From JAPLDB01 sp964356415 (lineage in GTDB: Bacteria > Bacteroidota > Bacteroidia > AKYH767-A > 2013-40CM-41-45), in contig CAYHHK010000004.1 in NCBI GenBank assembly GCA_964356415.1, forward strand, positions 1-62,110: a DNA stretch of 62,110 bases. The letters are read 5' to 3'. A program made the position numbers and the translations under genes. Below the pieces are notes generated by a model that saw only the letters and a program-made list of their open reading frames with translations, had not been told where the DNA came from and did not search any database. This document shows, piece by piece, positions 54,062 through 62,062 of the stretch (within the stretch, counting starts at the first letter, position 1; every line of letters begins with the position of its first letter).

Positions 54062-54175
54062 TAAATAGCACCTCTGCCATAGGTGTGGTGGCGCCCTGAA
54101 GGGAGGGGGTGTTGGAGGGTATGATTGGATATGGTTGAACCACTGCCGTTACTTAAATGAAAAGTGAAAAAAAAA

Positions 54176-54246
54176 ATTAACCACTGAGCGCACTGAGGTT
54201 CACAGAGAAAGATAACTCCGTGGCTCTCCTTCTCTCCGTGGTTAAT
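54176..54246. repeat. Inverted repeat, CACAGAG family
   Basis: Arms ATTAACCAC (54176-54184) and GTGGTTAAT (54238-54246), with inner CACAGAGAA facing TTCTCTCCGTG. Just after the gmd stop on that strand. Confidence 0.8.
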
Positions 54247-54295
54247 GGCTTTGGCTGTTCAACGATCTCTCCCGGTTTCCGGAATTAAAAAATTC

Positions 54296-55411
54296 TTACT
54301 CTCCCAGGTAATTAAAAATCTTATGTCCGCCCTCTAACAAAAATTTGTCCTTGCGGAACAATGCCAGATCGCTTTGCATCATTTCTGTAACCAGCATCTG
54401 AAAATCATATTTCGGTTTCCAGTTGAGTTTTGTATAAGCCTTTGTTGCATCTCCGATCAGCAGATCAACTTCTGTAGGACGGAAATAGCGCGGGTCAATA
54501 CTCATAACCAGTTTGCCTTTCGGCAATTGAAATTCTTTGTTGTTGCACGATACGACATACGCTTTTTCTTCCACGCCTTTTCCTTTAAATTCAACTTCAA
54601 TACCTGCTTCTGCAAAAGAGAGTTTCAGAAATTCACGTACAGGTGTCGTTACTCCCGTAGCAATAACAAAATCCTCCGGCTTTCCCTGTTGAAGCATCAA
54701 ATACATTGCTTCAATATAATCTTTTGCATGTCCCCAGTCGCGTTTTGAATCTATATTGCCAAGAAAAACCTGATCCTGCAAGCCAAGTGCAATTCTGGAA
54801 ACTGCCCGTGTGATTTTTCTAGAGACAAATGTTTCTCCGCGCATAGGTGATTCATGGTTGAAAAGGATCCCATTCACTGCAAACATGTTATATGCTTCCC
54901 TGTAATTGACGATAATCCAGTAGGCATACAATTTTGCAACTGCATATGGGGAACGTGGATAAAAAGGTGTGGATTCCCTCTGCGGAACCTCCTGCACGAG
55001 CCCGTACAATTCACTTGTTGATGCCTGGTAGATCTTTGTTTTTTGAGTCATGCCCAGCAACCTCACAGCCTCTAAAATTCTGAGTGTACCCGTGCCATCT
55101 GCATTGGCAGTATATTCAGGAGTTTCAAAACTCACCTTTACATGACTCATCGCACCGAGGTTATAGATCTCGTCCGGCTGCGTTTCCTGAATGATGCGGA
55201 TGATGTTGGTGGAATCAGTGAGGTCACCATAATGCATCTTGAATTTTACATTCGACTCATGCTGATCTTTATAAAGATGATCTACACGTTCTGTATTAAA
55301 AAGAGAACTCCTTCGCTTTATACCATGTACCATGTATCCTTTGTTGAGAAGAAATTCAGCAAGATAGGCGCCGTCCTGACCGGTTATTCCTGTGATGAGT
55401 GCAACTTTCAT
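54296..55411 (-). CDS. gmd: GDP-mannose 4,6-dehydratase
   Basis: 371 residues, extended SDR. GITGQDGAYLAEFLL is the Gmd-type nucleotide motif, followed by HGIKRRSSLFNTERVDHLY, DLTDSTNIIRII, the catalytic ASTSELYG with YAVAKLYAYW, and NGILFNHESPMRGETFVSRKITRA, all characteristic of Gmd. It makes GDP-4-keto-6-deoxymannose, precursor of GDP-fucose and related sugars. The partner fucose synthase (fcl) is not in the window. It stands alone. Confidence 0.95.
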   Translation of the reverse strand: MKVALITGITGQDGAYLAEFLLNKGYMVHGIKRRSSLFNTERVDHLYKDQHESNVKFKMHYGDLTDSTNIIRIIQETQPDEIYNLGAMSHVKVSFETPEYTANADGTGTLRILEAVRLLGMTQKTKIYQASTSELYGLVQEVPQRESTPFYPRSPYAVAKLYAYWIIVNYREAYNMFAVNGILFNHESPMRGETFVSRKITRAVSRIALGLQDQVFLGNIDSKRDWGHAKDYIEAMYLMLQQGKPEDFVIATGVTTPVREFLKLSFAEAGIEVEFKGKGVEEKAYVVSCNNKEFQLPKGKLVMSIDPRYFRPTEVDLLIGDATKAYTKLNWKPKYDFQMLVTEMMQSDLALFRKDKFLLEGGHKIFNYLGE

Positions 55412-55437
55412 AATGTGTGGGGCATCTTAATTTAATT

Positions 55438-55445
55438 CAAAAGTA
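55438..55445 (-). promoter_or_regulatory. Bacteroidota -7 box (TACTTTTG) for gmd
   Basis: Complement of CAAAAGTA, exact match to TAnnTTTG, 26 bases upstream of the gmd ATG. Confidence 0.5.
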
Positions 55446-55575
55446 CAAATAATCTAAGTAAGATGAATCTCTCAAACTGATCAACTGTGATAATATGAAA
55501 CATCATTGCCCGGCATCATTAATTTAATTTACAGCACCTGAATGTTTTTTGCTTCATTGCATAAAATTCTCATTC

Positions 55576-56151
55576 GTGAAAATAGTTTTTGCCACCAATA
55601 ACAAACACAAGATCGAAGAAGTGAAGAAGATACTTCCGCCTGATATTGAGTTGCTTACCCTCTTTGATATCGGCTGTGAAGAGGATCTTCCTGAAACGGG
55701 AAATACATTTGAGCAAAATGCTGCACAGAAGGCAAGGTATATTCATGACAAGTACGGATATGATTGCTTTGCTGATGATTCAGGGCTTGAAGCAGAAGCG
55801 CTCCATGGGCGCCCCGGGGTTTATTCTGCCCGGTATGCCGGAACAAATAGTACCTCAACTGCGAATGTTACCAAACTGCTTTCTGAACTGAACATGGAAG
55901 AAAACAGAAAAGCAAAATTCCGGACTGTAATTGCCTTGATGATAGGGGAGGAGACCAGCTATTTTGAAGGAGAAATAAAAGGTGAAATAACACTGAGGGA
56001 GAGAGGTAGCAATGGTTTTGGCTATGATCCTGTTTTTGTTCCGGAAGGGTTTCATGTCACCTTTGCCGAAATGGCCCCCGAATTAAAAAACAAGATCAGT
56101 CACAGGGCAGTTGCAGTAAAGGGTCTTATTGATTATTTAAGATTTATTTGA
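55576..56151 (+). CDS. rdgB: Non-canonical purine NTP pyrophosphatase (RdgB/HAM1)
   Basis: 191 residues from a GTG at 55576: Val-Lys-Ile-Val-Phe-Ala-Thr-Asn-Asn-Lys is the family's N-terminal T/SxNxxK motif; the longer TTG start at 55549 adds non-family residues. FADDSGLEAEALHGRPGVYSARYAG is the core metal/substrate segment and GFGYDPVFVPEG the second. SHRAVAVKGL closes it. It hydrolyses ITP, dITP and XTP to monophosphates, removing deaminated purines. Five dozen bases after it comes the tRNA-Ala gene. Confidence 0.94.
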   Translation: MKIVFATNNKHKIEEVKKILPPDIELLTLFDIGCEEDLPETGNTFEQNAAQKARYIHDKYGYDCFADDSGLEAEALHGRPGVYSARYAGTNSTSTANVTKLLSELNMEENRKAKFRTVIALMIGEETSYFEGEIKGEITLRERGSNGFGYDPVFVPEGFHVTFAEMAPELKNKISHRAVAVKGLIDYLRFI

Positions 56152-56212
56152 CTGCAATGATTATTTTTTTCATTGCGACTTCTTCGTTTCTTTGCACTCC
56201 CCAAAATTAGAT

Positions 56213-56286
56213 GGGGCATTAGCTCAGCTGGCTAGAGCGTTTGCATGGCATGCAAAAGGTCATCGGTTCGACTCCGATATGCTCCA
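56213..56286 (+). tRNA. tRNA-Ala (GGC)
   Basis: 74 bases. Acceptor GGGGCAT pairs with ATGCTCC (one G-T), D arm GCTC/GAGC, anticodon arm TTTGC/GCAAA around the loop ATGGCAT with anticodon GGC, T arm ATCGG/CCGAT with loop TTCGACT, discriminator A. CCA is not encoded. It reads GCC and GCU codons. Confidence 0.95.
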
Positions 56287-56358
56287 CTCTTTTTCTTTTC
56301 AGACTTGTTAAACCCTTCAGATCCCAATTAATCTATGATACCTATTAAAATCGGTTTC

Positions 56359-57987
56359 ATGAAAAAACTTAAGCTTACATTCATTTTAGTGCTTTTTGTT
56401 TTTGCTGGCAAGACCTCTGCGCAAATCCCTCCCTATCAATCTATTGTTTACGACTCTGCAGGAACCACCGGATATTATTTCCTTGTTCCATCAAGAATCA
56501 CCACGCCCAATGCAGGATTCCATTCCCAGTTGGTACTGGACCGCTTCGGCGATGTGGTATATTTTAAATCATTGGGGTCATTAACCAATACGCCGGATTT
56601 CAAAGTGCAGCCGAATGGCCTGATTACTTATTTCAGAAACAACATGTTTTATATCCTCGACAGCACCTTTACCATTGTAGATTCTGTCGGTACTAAAAAT
56701 GGCATAACCACAGACAGCCACGATTTTCAGATCCTGCCCAATGGGCATTTTCTTTTCCTCGGATATAAAAATGTGATCATGAATTTATCGGCTTATGCCT
56801 GGTTCTTGCCTGCCGGTACACATGGGAGCAGTTCTGCAACTGTTAAATACAATGTGATCCAGGAATTGGATGCAAGCAAAAACGTGGTATTCGAATGGCA
56901 TGCCAAAGACTATTTTAATTTTCCTGACGTAGATTCTGTCTGGCTTTCGAATCCGGTTAATGTTGACTGGACGCATTCCAATGCCGTAGAAATGGATGAT
57001 GACGGCAACATCCTTTTAAGCAGCAGGCATTTCAATGAAATCACAAAGATCAACAGAACCGATAGTTCCATCATTTGGAGGATGGGTGGCGTACAGAATC
57101 AATTTACATTTCTGAACGACACCACGCCTTTTTATGGTCAGCATGATATCAGAAGAATCGATAACGGAAATGTAACACTCTTTGACAACGGCTATCGCAT
57201 ATTGAATGCACCATACCATGCATCACGCGCCCTTGAATACCAACTTGATGAAGTCAACAAAACGGCTTCATTGGTTTGGAAATACCAGTACGACACAATC
57301 ATGTATTCCAAAGCGACCGGAAACGTACAACGACTTCCCAATGGGAATACGCTCGTAAACTATGGCCGGTTTTCCAGCAGCAATGTCACCTTTGTTGTGG
57401 TTGATCCTCTCGGGAATAAAACCTTCGAACTTTTTTTCTACGACTCCATGTCGTCATACAGGTCATTCAATTTCCAGCAATTACCATGGATGTTTAACAG
57501 GCCTCAGGTCACCTGTATTGATTCTGCAGGAGGTCATTACCTGGATGCCGGTCCGGGATATGCTTCTTATGTCTGGAATAACGGAGATACCAATCGCATC
57601 ATTCCTGTTTCAGCGGCTGATACATTTTATGTTTTTGTCCCTTATGGCAATGGTGGCTATATATCATCAGAAAAATTCATTGTTGCAAATGCCCTCGATC
57701 CATGCGGACTAGGGACGGCCGTAGCTTCAATGAATAAAGATGATGAAATGTTTATTTATCCTAATCCGGTGAAGGATAAGTTAGAAATTGGAATTCCGAA
57801 TGGCGAGCGGGCGAATTCAGAAAATTCAATTGAAGTCTCAATCTACAACCAGCTTGGAAAAAAGGTTCTCTCTTTTGCCGTCAGTCGCCTGTCAACTGTT
57901 GATTGTCGCCTTCTTTCATCAGGCCTATACTATATCCGGATTACAATCGCTGAAAAAACCATTTCCCGAAAGTTTGTGAAAAACTGA
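56359..57987 (+). CDS. Secreted arylsulfotransferase-like (ASST) protein with T9SS sorting domain
   Basis: 542 residues from the ATG at 56359. Signal peptide ending Thr-Ser-Ala-Gln. Residues about 30-400 form an arylsulfotransferase-type beta propeller: DRFGDVVYFK, TDSHDFQILPNGHFLFLG, FEWHAKDYF, DWTHSNAVEMDDDGNILLSSRHFNEITKI, IIWRMGG, FYGQHDIRRIDNGNVTLFDNG. The His-rich blade loops are those of the Arylsulfotran_2 group; whether it transfers sulfate is uncertain. An Ig-like segment (DAGPGYASYVWNNGDT) precedes a type A sorting domain (FIYPNPVKDKLEI, YNQLGKKVLS, SSGLYYIRI). The piece SRLSTVDCRLLSSG looks like repeat-derived peptide. Confidence 0.85.
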   Translation: MKKLKLTFILVLFVFAGKTSAQIPPYQSIVYDSAGTTGYYFLVPSRITTPNAGFHSQLVLDRFGDVVYFKSLGSLTNTPDFKVQPNGLITYFRNNMFYILDSTFTIVDSVGTKNGITTDSHDFQILPNGHFLFLGYKNVIMNLSAYAWFLPAGTHGSSSATVKYNVIQELDASKNVVFEWHAKDYFNFPDVDSVWLSNPVNVDWTHSNAVEMDDDGNILLSSRHFNEITKINRTDSSIIWRMGGVQNQFTFLNDTTPFYGQHDIRRIDNGNVTLFDNGYRILNAPYHASRALEYQLDEVNKTASLVWKYQYDTIMYSKATGNVQRLPNGNTLVNYGRFSSSNVTFVVVDPLGNKTFELFFYDSMSSYRSFNFQQLPWMFNRPQVTCIDSAGGHYLDAGPGYASYVWNNGDTNRIIPVSAADTFYVFVPYGNGGYISSEKFIVANALDPCGLGTAVASMNKDDEMFIYPNPVKDKLEIGIPNGERANSENSIEVSIYNQLGKKVLSFAVSRLSTVDCRLLSSGLYYIRITIAEKTISRKFVKN

Positions 57988-58830
57988 TCACTCGCCTTCC
58001 TGATCAACAAGTCTGATCTCGTAGTCGCGGACAGTTATGAGGCGGTCTTTGAAAAGGTTGCCGATTGTTTTCTTAAATACTTTTTTGCTGATGTGTAGCG
58101 ATGCTGTTATTTCTTCAGGTGAACTTTTATCTCCTAATTCAAGCACTCCTTGGTGCTCTTTCAGTTTTTGCAGGATCATGTCTTTCGTATCTAGGACATT
58201 TTTAAATCCTTGTTTCTGCAAGGAGAGGTCAACTTTTCCGTCTTCACGAATGAATTTGATAAATCCCTTCTTCACATCACCGACCTTCATCGGCTGAAAA
58301 ATTTCATTGCGGTAAATGAGCCCTTCGTAACGGTTGTCAATGATGGCTTTGAACCCTGCATCCGTTTCTTCCGCGATGAGTAGATTCACTTCATCACCTT
58401 CATTCAAATCATCAGTGAGCTTGTCAATGTATTTTCCCCACTTCGATGTCGCTGCAATACGACCTGAAAAATCATCCATAAACAGATGTACAAGGTACTT
58501 TTTCCCGATCTGCATCTCGGCGCGCTGTTCCTGGTAAGCAACAAAAATATCTTTTGCTATTCCCCAGTCTAAAAATGCACCATGAGAAGTAACATCCTTC
58601 ACCATTAGAAATGCAAAATCACCAAGCGTTGCATGTGGCTTCAGCGTCGTTGCCACAGGTCTGTTTTCATTATCGAGATAAACAAACACATTCAGCACAT
58701 CCCCGATTTTTGCGTCAGCAGGAACATACCTTGCCGGAAGCAATACCGACTCATCCCCGTCGTGAAGATATAATCCGATGGCGGCTCTTGATTTTACAAT
58801 CAGGTCGTTGTATTTGCCAATGTCAATCAT
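57988..58830 (-). CDS. cvfB: CvfB-family S1 RNA-binding protein
   Basis: 280 residues. Three S1-like OB domains (about 1-65, 66-140 and 145-215; GDFAFLMVKDVTSHGAFLDWG is the clearest) and a C-terminal winged helix (about 220-280, LKEHQGVLELGDKSSPEEITASLHISKKVFKKTIG). This is the YitL/CvfB arrangement that binds RNA. The stop is directly adjacent to the convergent ASST gene stop. The first 50 bases of the coding sequence occur again exactly 200 bases upstream (58981-59030). Confidence 0.9.
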   Translation of the reverse strand: MIDIGKYNDLIVKSRAAIGLYLHDGDESVLLPARYVPADAKIGDVLNVFVYLDNENRPVATTLKPHATLGDFAFLMVKDVTSHGAFLDWGIAKDIFVAYQEQRAEMQIGKKYLVHLFMDDFSGRIAATSKWGKYIDKLTDDLNEGDEVNLLIAEETDAGFKAIIDNRYEGLIYRNEIFQPMKVGDVKKGFIKFIREDGKVDLSLQKQGFKNVLDTKDMILQKLKEHQGVLELGDKSSPEEITASLHISKKVFKKTIGNLFKDRLITVRDYEIRLVDQEGE

Positions 58831-58877
58831 TTTTTAAAATTCCGAGGTTGATTTAATCAATGTTAATATGCGATATT

Positions 58878-59030
58878 CTATAACGATAGTCCAATCATTG
58901 ACGGCGCGGTGGATTTCCCTTTAGGGCCAGGGTGCGCGTGGAGAAAGTCAAAAGAAGATATAACAATAAACATATCTGTCGCGGCTCTTGATTTTACAAT
59001 CAGGTCGTTGTATTTGCCAATATCAATCAT
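58878..59030 (-). pseudogene. Duplicated 5' fragment of cvfB fused to repeat sequence
   Basis: Bases 58981-59030 equal 58781-58830 with one mismatch, giving the cvfB start MIDIGKYNDLIVKSRAA again. The frame then runs through a diverged part and a copy of the GC-rich repeat (58915-58935: TCCCTTTAGGGCCAGGGTG) to a stop at 58878, a potential 50-residue chimeric peptide. A GAAGATATAA string also recurs next to both copies. Probably a non-functional duplication remnant. Confidence 0.7.
58915..58935. repeat. GC-rich palindromic repeat upstream of cvfB
   Basis: TCCCTTTAGGGCCAGGGTG, a degraded member of the family at 51928; intergenic but inside the chimeric small frame described for 58878-59030. 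Confidence 0.65.
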
Positions 59031-59034
59031 AATG

Positions 59035-59130
59035 AAATTTCGAAATTCAAAATCCGAATTTCGAACCAGTACAAATGCTCAATTTTTCGAAATTCGAAAT
59101 TCGGCATTCGATATTTGTTATTCGGTATTT
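59035..59130. repeat. AATTCGAAATTC-type simple inverted repeats
   Basis: Short strings such as TTTCGAAATTC, AATTTCGAA and TTCGAAATTCG recur about six times and can fold back on each other. With 58878-59030 they fill the 319-base gap between cvfB and the ABC-F gene. Confidence 0.7.
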
Positions 59131-59149
59131 ATTATTTTATTCGTCTCGT

Positions 59150-60787
59150 TTACTTTTTCGCCATCTCCACATCCCCATACATTTCCTGCCTCAGCGCCTT
59201 AATGCTTTCATCACTGATGTATTCATCATAGGTCATGCGCTTGTCAATAATACCGCCCGGCGTTATTTCAATAATACGGTTGGCTACTGTATGCATAAAC
59301 TCATGGTCATGTGAAGTAAACAATGCTACATGCTTCCAGTCTTTCATTGAATTATTAAAAGCAGTTATGCTCTCCAGGTCAAGGTGATTCGTTGGTTCAT
59401 CCATGATCAGGCAGTTGGCATTGGCAAGCATCATCCTGCTTACCATGCAGCGTACTTTCTCTCCACCACTCAGTACATTGCTCTTCTTAAAAACTTCCTC
59501 ACCGCTAAAAAGCATTTTGCCAAGGAATCCCCGTACATGCGTCTCATCCTTATCTTTGGAAAACTGGCGAAGCCAATCAATCAGGTTGTCATCTCCTTTA
59601 AAAAATTGTGCATTGTCATTGGGTAGATATGCACGTGTGATCGTGCTTCCCCACCTGAATTCTCCGGCATCCGGTTTTTCATTCCCGACTAGTATTTCAA
59701 AAAAGGCGGTGATGGCACTGTGTTCCCTGCTTACCACTGCGATCTTATCTCCCTTATTCATCGTAAAAGTGATGTCAGCGAAATATGGCATTCCCTCAGG
59801 ACTTGTCTTTGCAAGGTGATCCACATTCAGAATCTGGTCACCGCAATCACGCTCCGGTTTAAAGATAATGCCGGGGTACTTGCGTGTGCTTGGTTGGATA
59901 TCATCAATAACCAGTTTTTCCAATAATTTTTTGCGGCTGGTGGCCTGTCGGCTTTTTGAAGCATTGGCACTGAATCGTTCCACAAAATCCTGGAGCTCTT
60001 TCCGCTTGTCTTCTATCTTCTTATTCTGGTCGCTTCGCTGGCGCAAGGCAAGCTGACTGCTTTCATACCAAAAAGTATAATTTCCGGTATAGAGCTTTAT
60101 TTTTCCGAAATCGATGTCGGCAACGTGTGTGCACACGGCATCCAGAAAATGCCTGTCATGGCTCACAACAATCACTGTATTTTGAAAGTCGGCAAGGAAG
60201 TTTTCCAGCCAGGAAATCGTTTCTACGTCAAGGTCATTCGTCGGCTCATCCAGCAACAATACTTCCGGATTGCCAAATAATGCCTGCGCAAGCAACACCC
60301 TTACCTTCTCTTTTCCGCTCAATTCACCCATTAACTTCTGGTGGTATTCTTCCCTGACTCCCAGGCCACTAAGCATGTTAGCTGCATCACTTTCTGCATT
60401 CCATCCGTTCATTTCAGAGAACTGGTGCTCAAGGTCAGCTGCCTTAGCTCCATCTTCATCATTGAAATCTGCTTTGGCATAAATAGCATCTTTTGCAGCC
60501 ATCACCTCAAACAATCTTTTATTCCCCATCAACACCGTTTGCAATACGGGGTAGGCATCAAATGCAAAGTGATTCTGACTCAGTACGCTCATCCGTTCAC
60601 CGGGGGTAATAAATACTTCTCCCGTATTGGCCTCGATCTCTCCCGATAAAATCTTCAAAAAAGTGCTCTTTCCGGCTCCATTTGCGCCTATTACCCCATA
60701 GCAGTTGCCGGGGGTAAATTTCAGGTTTACCTCTTCAAACAATACGCGTTTTCCGTATCGCAACGACAAATTTTGGACTGAAAGCAT
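59150..60787 (-). CDS. ABC-F family ATPase, YbiT-like
   Basis: 545 residues. Two ABC domains: Walker A GANGAGKST in the first; the second has the unusual VVSREHSAIT in place of GxxGxGKST. Signatures LSGKEKVR and LSGGEKVRC; Walker B LLLDEPTNDLD and LIMDEPTNHLD. A long charged linker (RQRSDQNKKIEDKRKELQDFVERFS) has the ABC-F form. Because the second Walker A lacks the Gly-Lys-Ser/Thr loop, ATP binding at that site may be altered. Ribosome-associated factor by family. Shares the upstream GGGAGCGCGAAGATA with the thiolase gene. Confidence 0.9.
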   Translation of the reverse strand: MLSVQNLSLRYGKRVLFEEVNLKFTPGNCYGVIGANGAGKSTFLKILSGEIEANTGEVFITPGERMSVLSQNHFAFDAYPVLQTVLMGNKRLFEVMAAKDAIYAKADFNDEDGAKAADLEHQFSEMNGWNAESDAANMLSGLGVREEYHQKLMGELSGKEKVRVLLAQALFGNPEVLLLDEPTNDLDVETISWLENFLADFQNTVIVVSHDRHFLDAVCTHVADIDFGKIKLYTGNYTFWYESSQLALRQRSDQNKKIEDKRKELQDFVERFSANASKSRQATSRKKLLEKLVIDDIQPSTRKYPGIIFKPERDCGDQILNVDHLAKTSPEGMPYFADITFTMNKGDKIAVVSREHSAITAFFEILVGNEKPDAGEFRWGSTITRAYLPNDNAQFFKGDDNLIDWLRQFSKDKDETHVRGFLGKMLFSGEEVFKKSNVLSGGEKVRCMVSRMMLANANCLIMDEPTNHLDLESITAFNNSMKDWKHVALFTSHDHEFMHTVANRIIEITPGGIIDKRMTYDEYISDESIKALRQEMYGDVEMAKK

Positions 60788-60810
60788 TAATATTCAATTT
60801 TTTGGGAGCG

Positions 60811-60818
60811 CGAAGATA
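60811..60818 (-). promoter_or_regulatory. Near-consensus -7 box (TATCTTCG) for the ABC-F gene
   Basis: Complement of CGAAGATA in GGGAGCGCGAAGATA, 23 bases upstream of the ATG, matching the copy before the thiolase. Confidence 0.4.
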
Positions 60819-60847
60819 CTAAAAAAACCTTGCCCTCCATTGCTTAA

Positions 60848-61003
60848 GCGAAGGTTGGAAGCAGCCTCCCCACTGTTTGTAGTCACTGCGAGCCACAGCC
60901 TGTCAACCGTAGCCTTGGCGAAGGTTGGAAGCAGTCCGTTAATCATTGTTGTCCATGCGAGGCACAGCTTGTCAACCGTAGCCTTGGCGAAGGTTGGAAG
61001 CAG
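60848..61003. repeat. Three copies of a 69-70-base repeat (FAKATVDK type)
   Basis: GCGAAGGTTGGAAGCAG begins at 60848, 60918 and 60987; units include CTTGTCAACCGTAGCCTTGG. Translated leftward they give LLPTFAKATVDKL, a repeat peptide met in many genomes of this phylum. The gap 60788-61373 holds this tract; I see no other gene in it. Confidence 0.85.
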
Positions 61004-61373
61004 CCCCCCAAAACCAATTTCTGAAGTTGAAGCGGAACCTTGTCTCACTATCCACCAACCGTCCCGCCTTCCATTGCAAGTCCTCCCCTGAAGTTAAGCG
61101 CAAGCGCATACCTCAGGGTCCGGGCTTTCCATTGCAGTCGGGGCTAGATAGGTTCCTTCCCGGTTTCATTGGAACCTGCATAGCATCCCAATCATACTTA
61201 AGGATTGGCTGCCAAATCCGAATTAATCACTTTCTGGTCGAAAGAACGGGACTGATCAAAACATTCACAAACTTTATTAGTCCACCCCGATCAAATAGAC
61301 TACCTTACGAAATATTTCCGCATCTCACTCCGGAATACTTTTTTAATCAATTCACTTTTTAATATAGAATACT

Positions 61374-61574
61374 ATGAAAATGCCGGGAATGGATGAAAAT
61401 TGGGAAGATTTTTGTGTACGCCTTCAATGGAGGTTTTCGAAACTTACTTATGAAGATATTCAGTACCAGGAAGGACGCGAAGAAGAAGTCTTGAACAGGA
61501 TACAACTACGTCTGGGTAAATCAAGAAAAGAATTGCTGGAACTCATGGAACGCATGAGACTGCTTCCAGCATAG
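61374..61574 (+). CDS. Small CsbD-like stress protein
   Basis: 66 residues, acidic and highly charged. The pattern W-x8-W-x2-KLT-x2-D followed by EGREEEVLNRIQLRLGKSRKELLELME fits the CsbD-like fold (Trp, KLTxxD, GRxxxL, RxG), though with an unusual N-terminus (MKMPGMDENWEDF). Such proteins are often induced by general stress. A separate small gene between repeat tracts. Confidence 0.65.
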   Translation: MKMPGMDENWEDFCVRLQWRFSKLTYEDIQYQEGREEEVLNRIQLRLGKSRKELLELMERMRLLPA

Positions 61575-61599
61575 ATGTACGAAAAACCAATCCTTACGA

Positions 61600-61740
61600 A
61601 TCTACGAATTTGCGAATAACGAATTTCAATTTAGAAATTCGTTATTCGAAAATTCGCAACCTTTCGTTATTCGTACCTGGTAAATTCGCAACCTTTCGTT
61701 ATTCGTACCATTAGTTATTCGTACCATTAGTTATTCGTAC
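61600..61740. repeat. Nested short tandem repeats, TTCGTTATTCG type
   Basis: AATTCGCAACCTTTCG at 61651 and 61683 (period 32), then TACCATTAGTTATTCG at 61706 and 61722 (period 16), preceded by inverted AATTTCAATTTAGAAATT material. The right end enters the 61727 gene and provides its stop. Confidence 0.85.
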
Positions 61741-62062
61741 CCGCTTCTCCTGTAACTGCAGGTAATGCCTCGGCGGGTTCTTCAGCAACAACCTCCGGCG
61801 CACTGAATTTGGGCGCAATGGAGAGTACAAACTTATTGTTCAAATTAAAAACAATGCCTCCATGCTTCACGATGTTGAAGATGGTTTCATTCTCTTTTAA
61901 TGCCCTTGCGAAATCAATTCCAACAGACGAAGTGTCTTTGCTCTTCAGTACCCGCCCTTCATTCATTTCCAGGTGAAACATATAACTGGAGTTTTTCCTG
62001 TGACTGGCTTTTTCAAAATCAAGCTTGTCCATAACCAGAAATTCTGATTCCTGTTTTTTCAA
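61727..62062 (-). CDS. Conserved hypothetical protein
   Basis: 111 residues (or 101 from Met11 at 62032). Charged and mixed; the middle (SYMFHLEMNEGRVLKSKDTS, FNIVKHGGIVFNLNNKFVLSIAPKF) suggests a small alpha/beta or beta domain. A Glu/Pro/Ala tail follows (EVVAEEPAEALPAV) and the last residues Gly-Thr-Asn-Asn and the stop lie in the TTCGTTATTCG repeat. I do not recognise the family. Upstream, 62063-62110 continues beyond the window with no call. Confidence 0.5.
   Translation of the reverse strand: MKKQESEFLVMDKLDFEKASHRKNSSYMFHLEMNEGRVLKSKDTSSVGIDFARALKENETIFNIVKHGGIVFNLNNKFVLSIAPKFSAPEVVAEEPAEALPAVTGEAGTNN

Noticed and set aside
60794..61048. An 84-codon leftward frame beginning MRQGSASTSEIG
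   Set aside because: It is the translation of the triple FAKATVDK-type repeat; no family signal and no start context.
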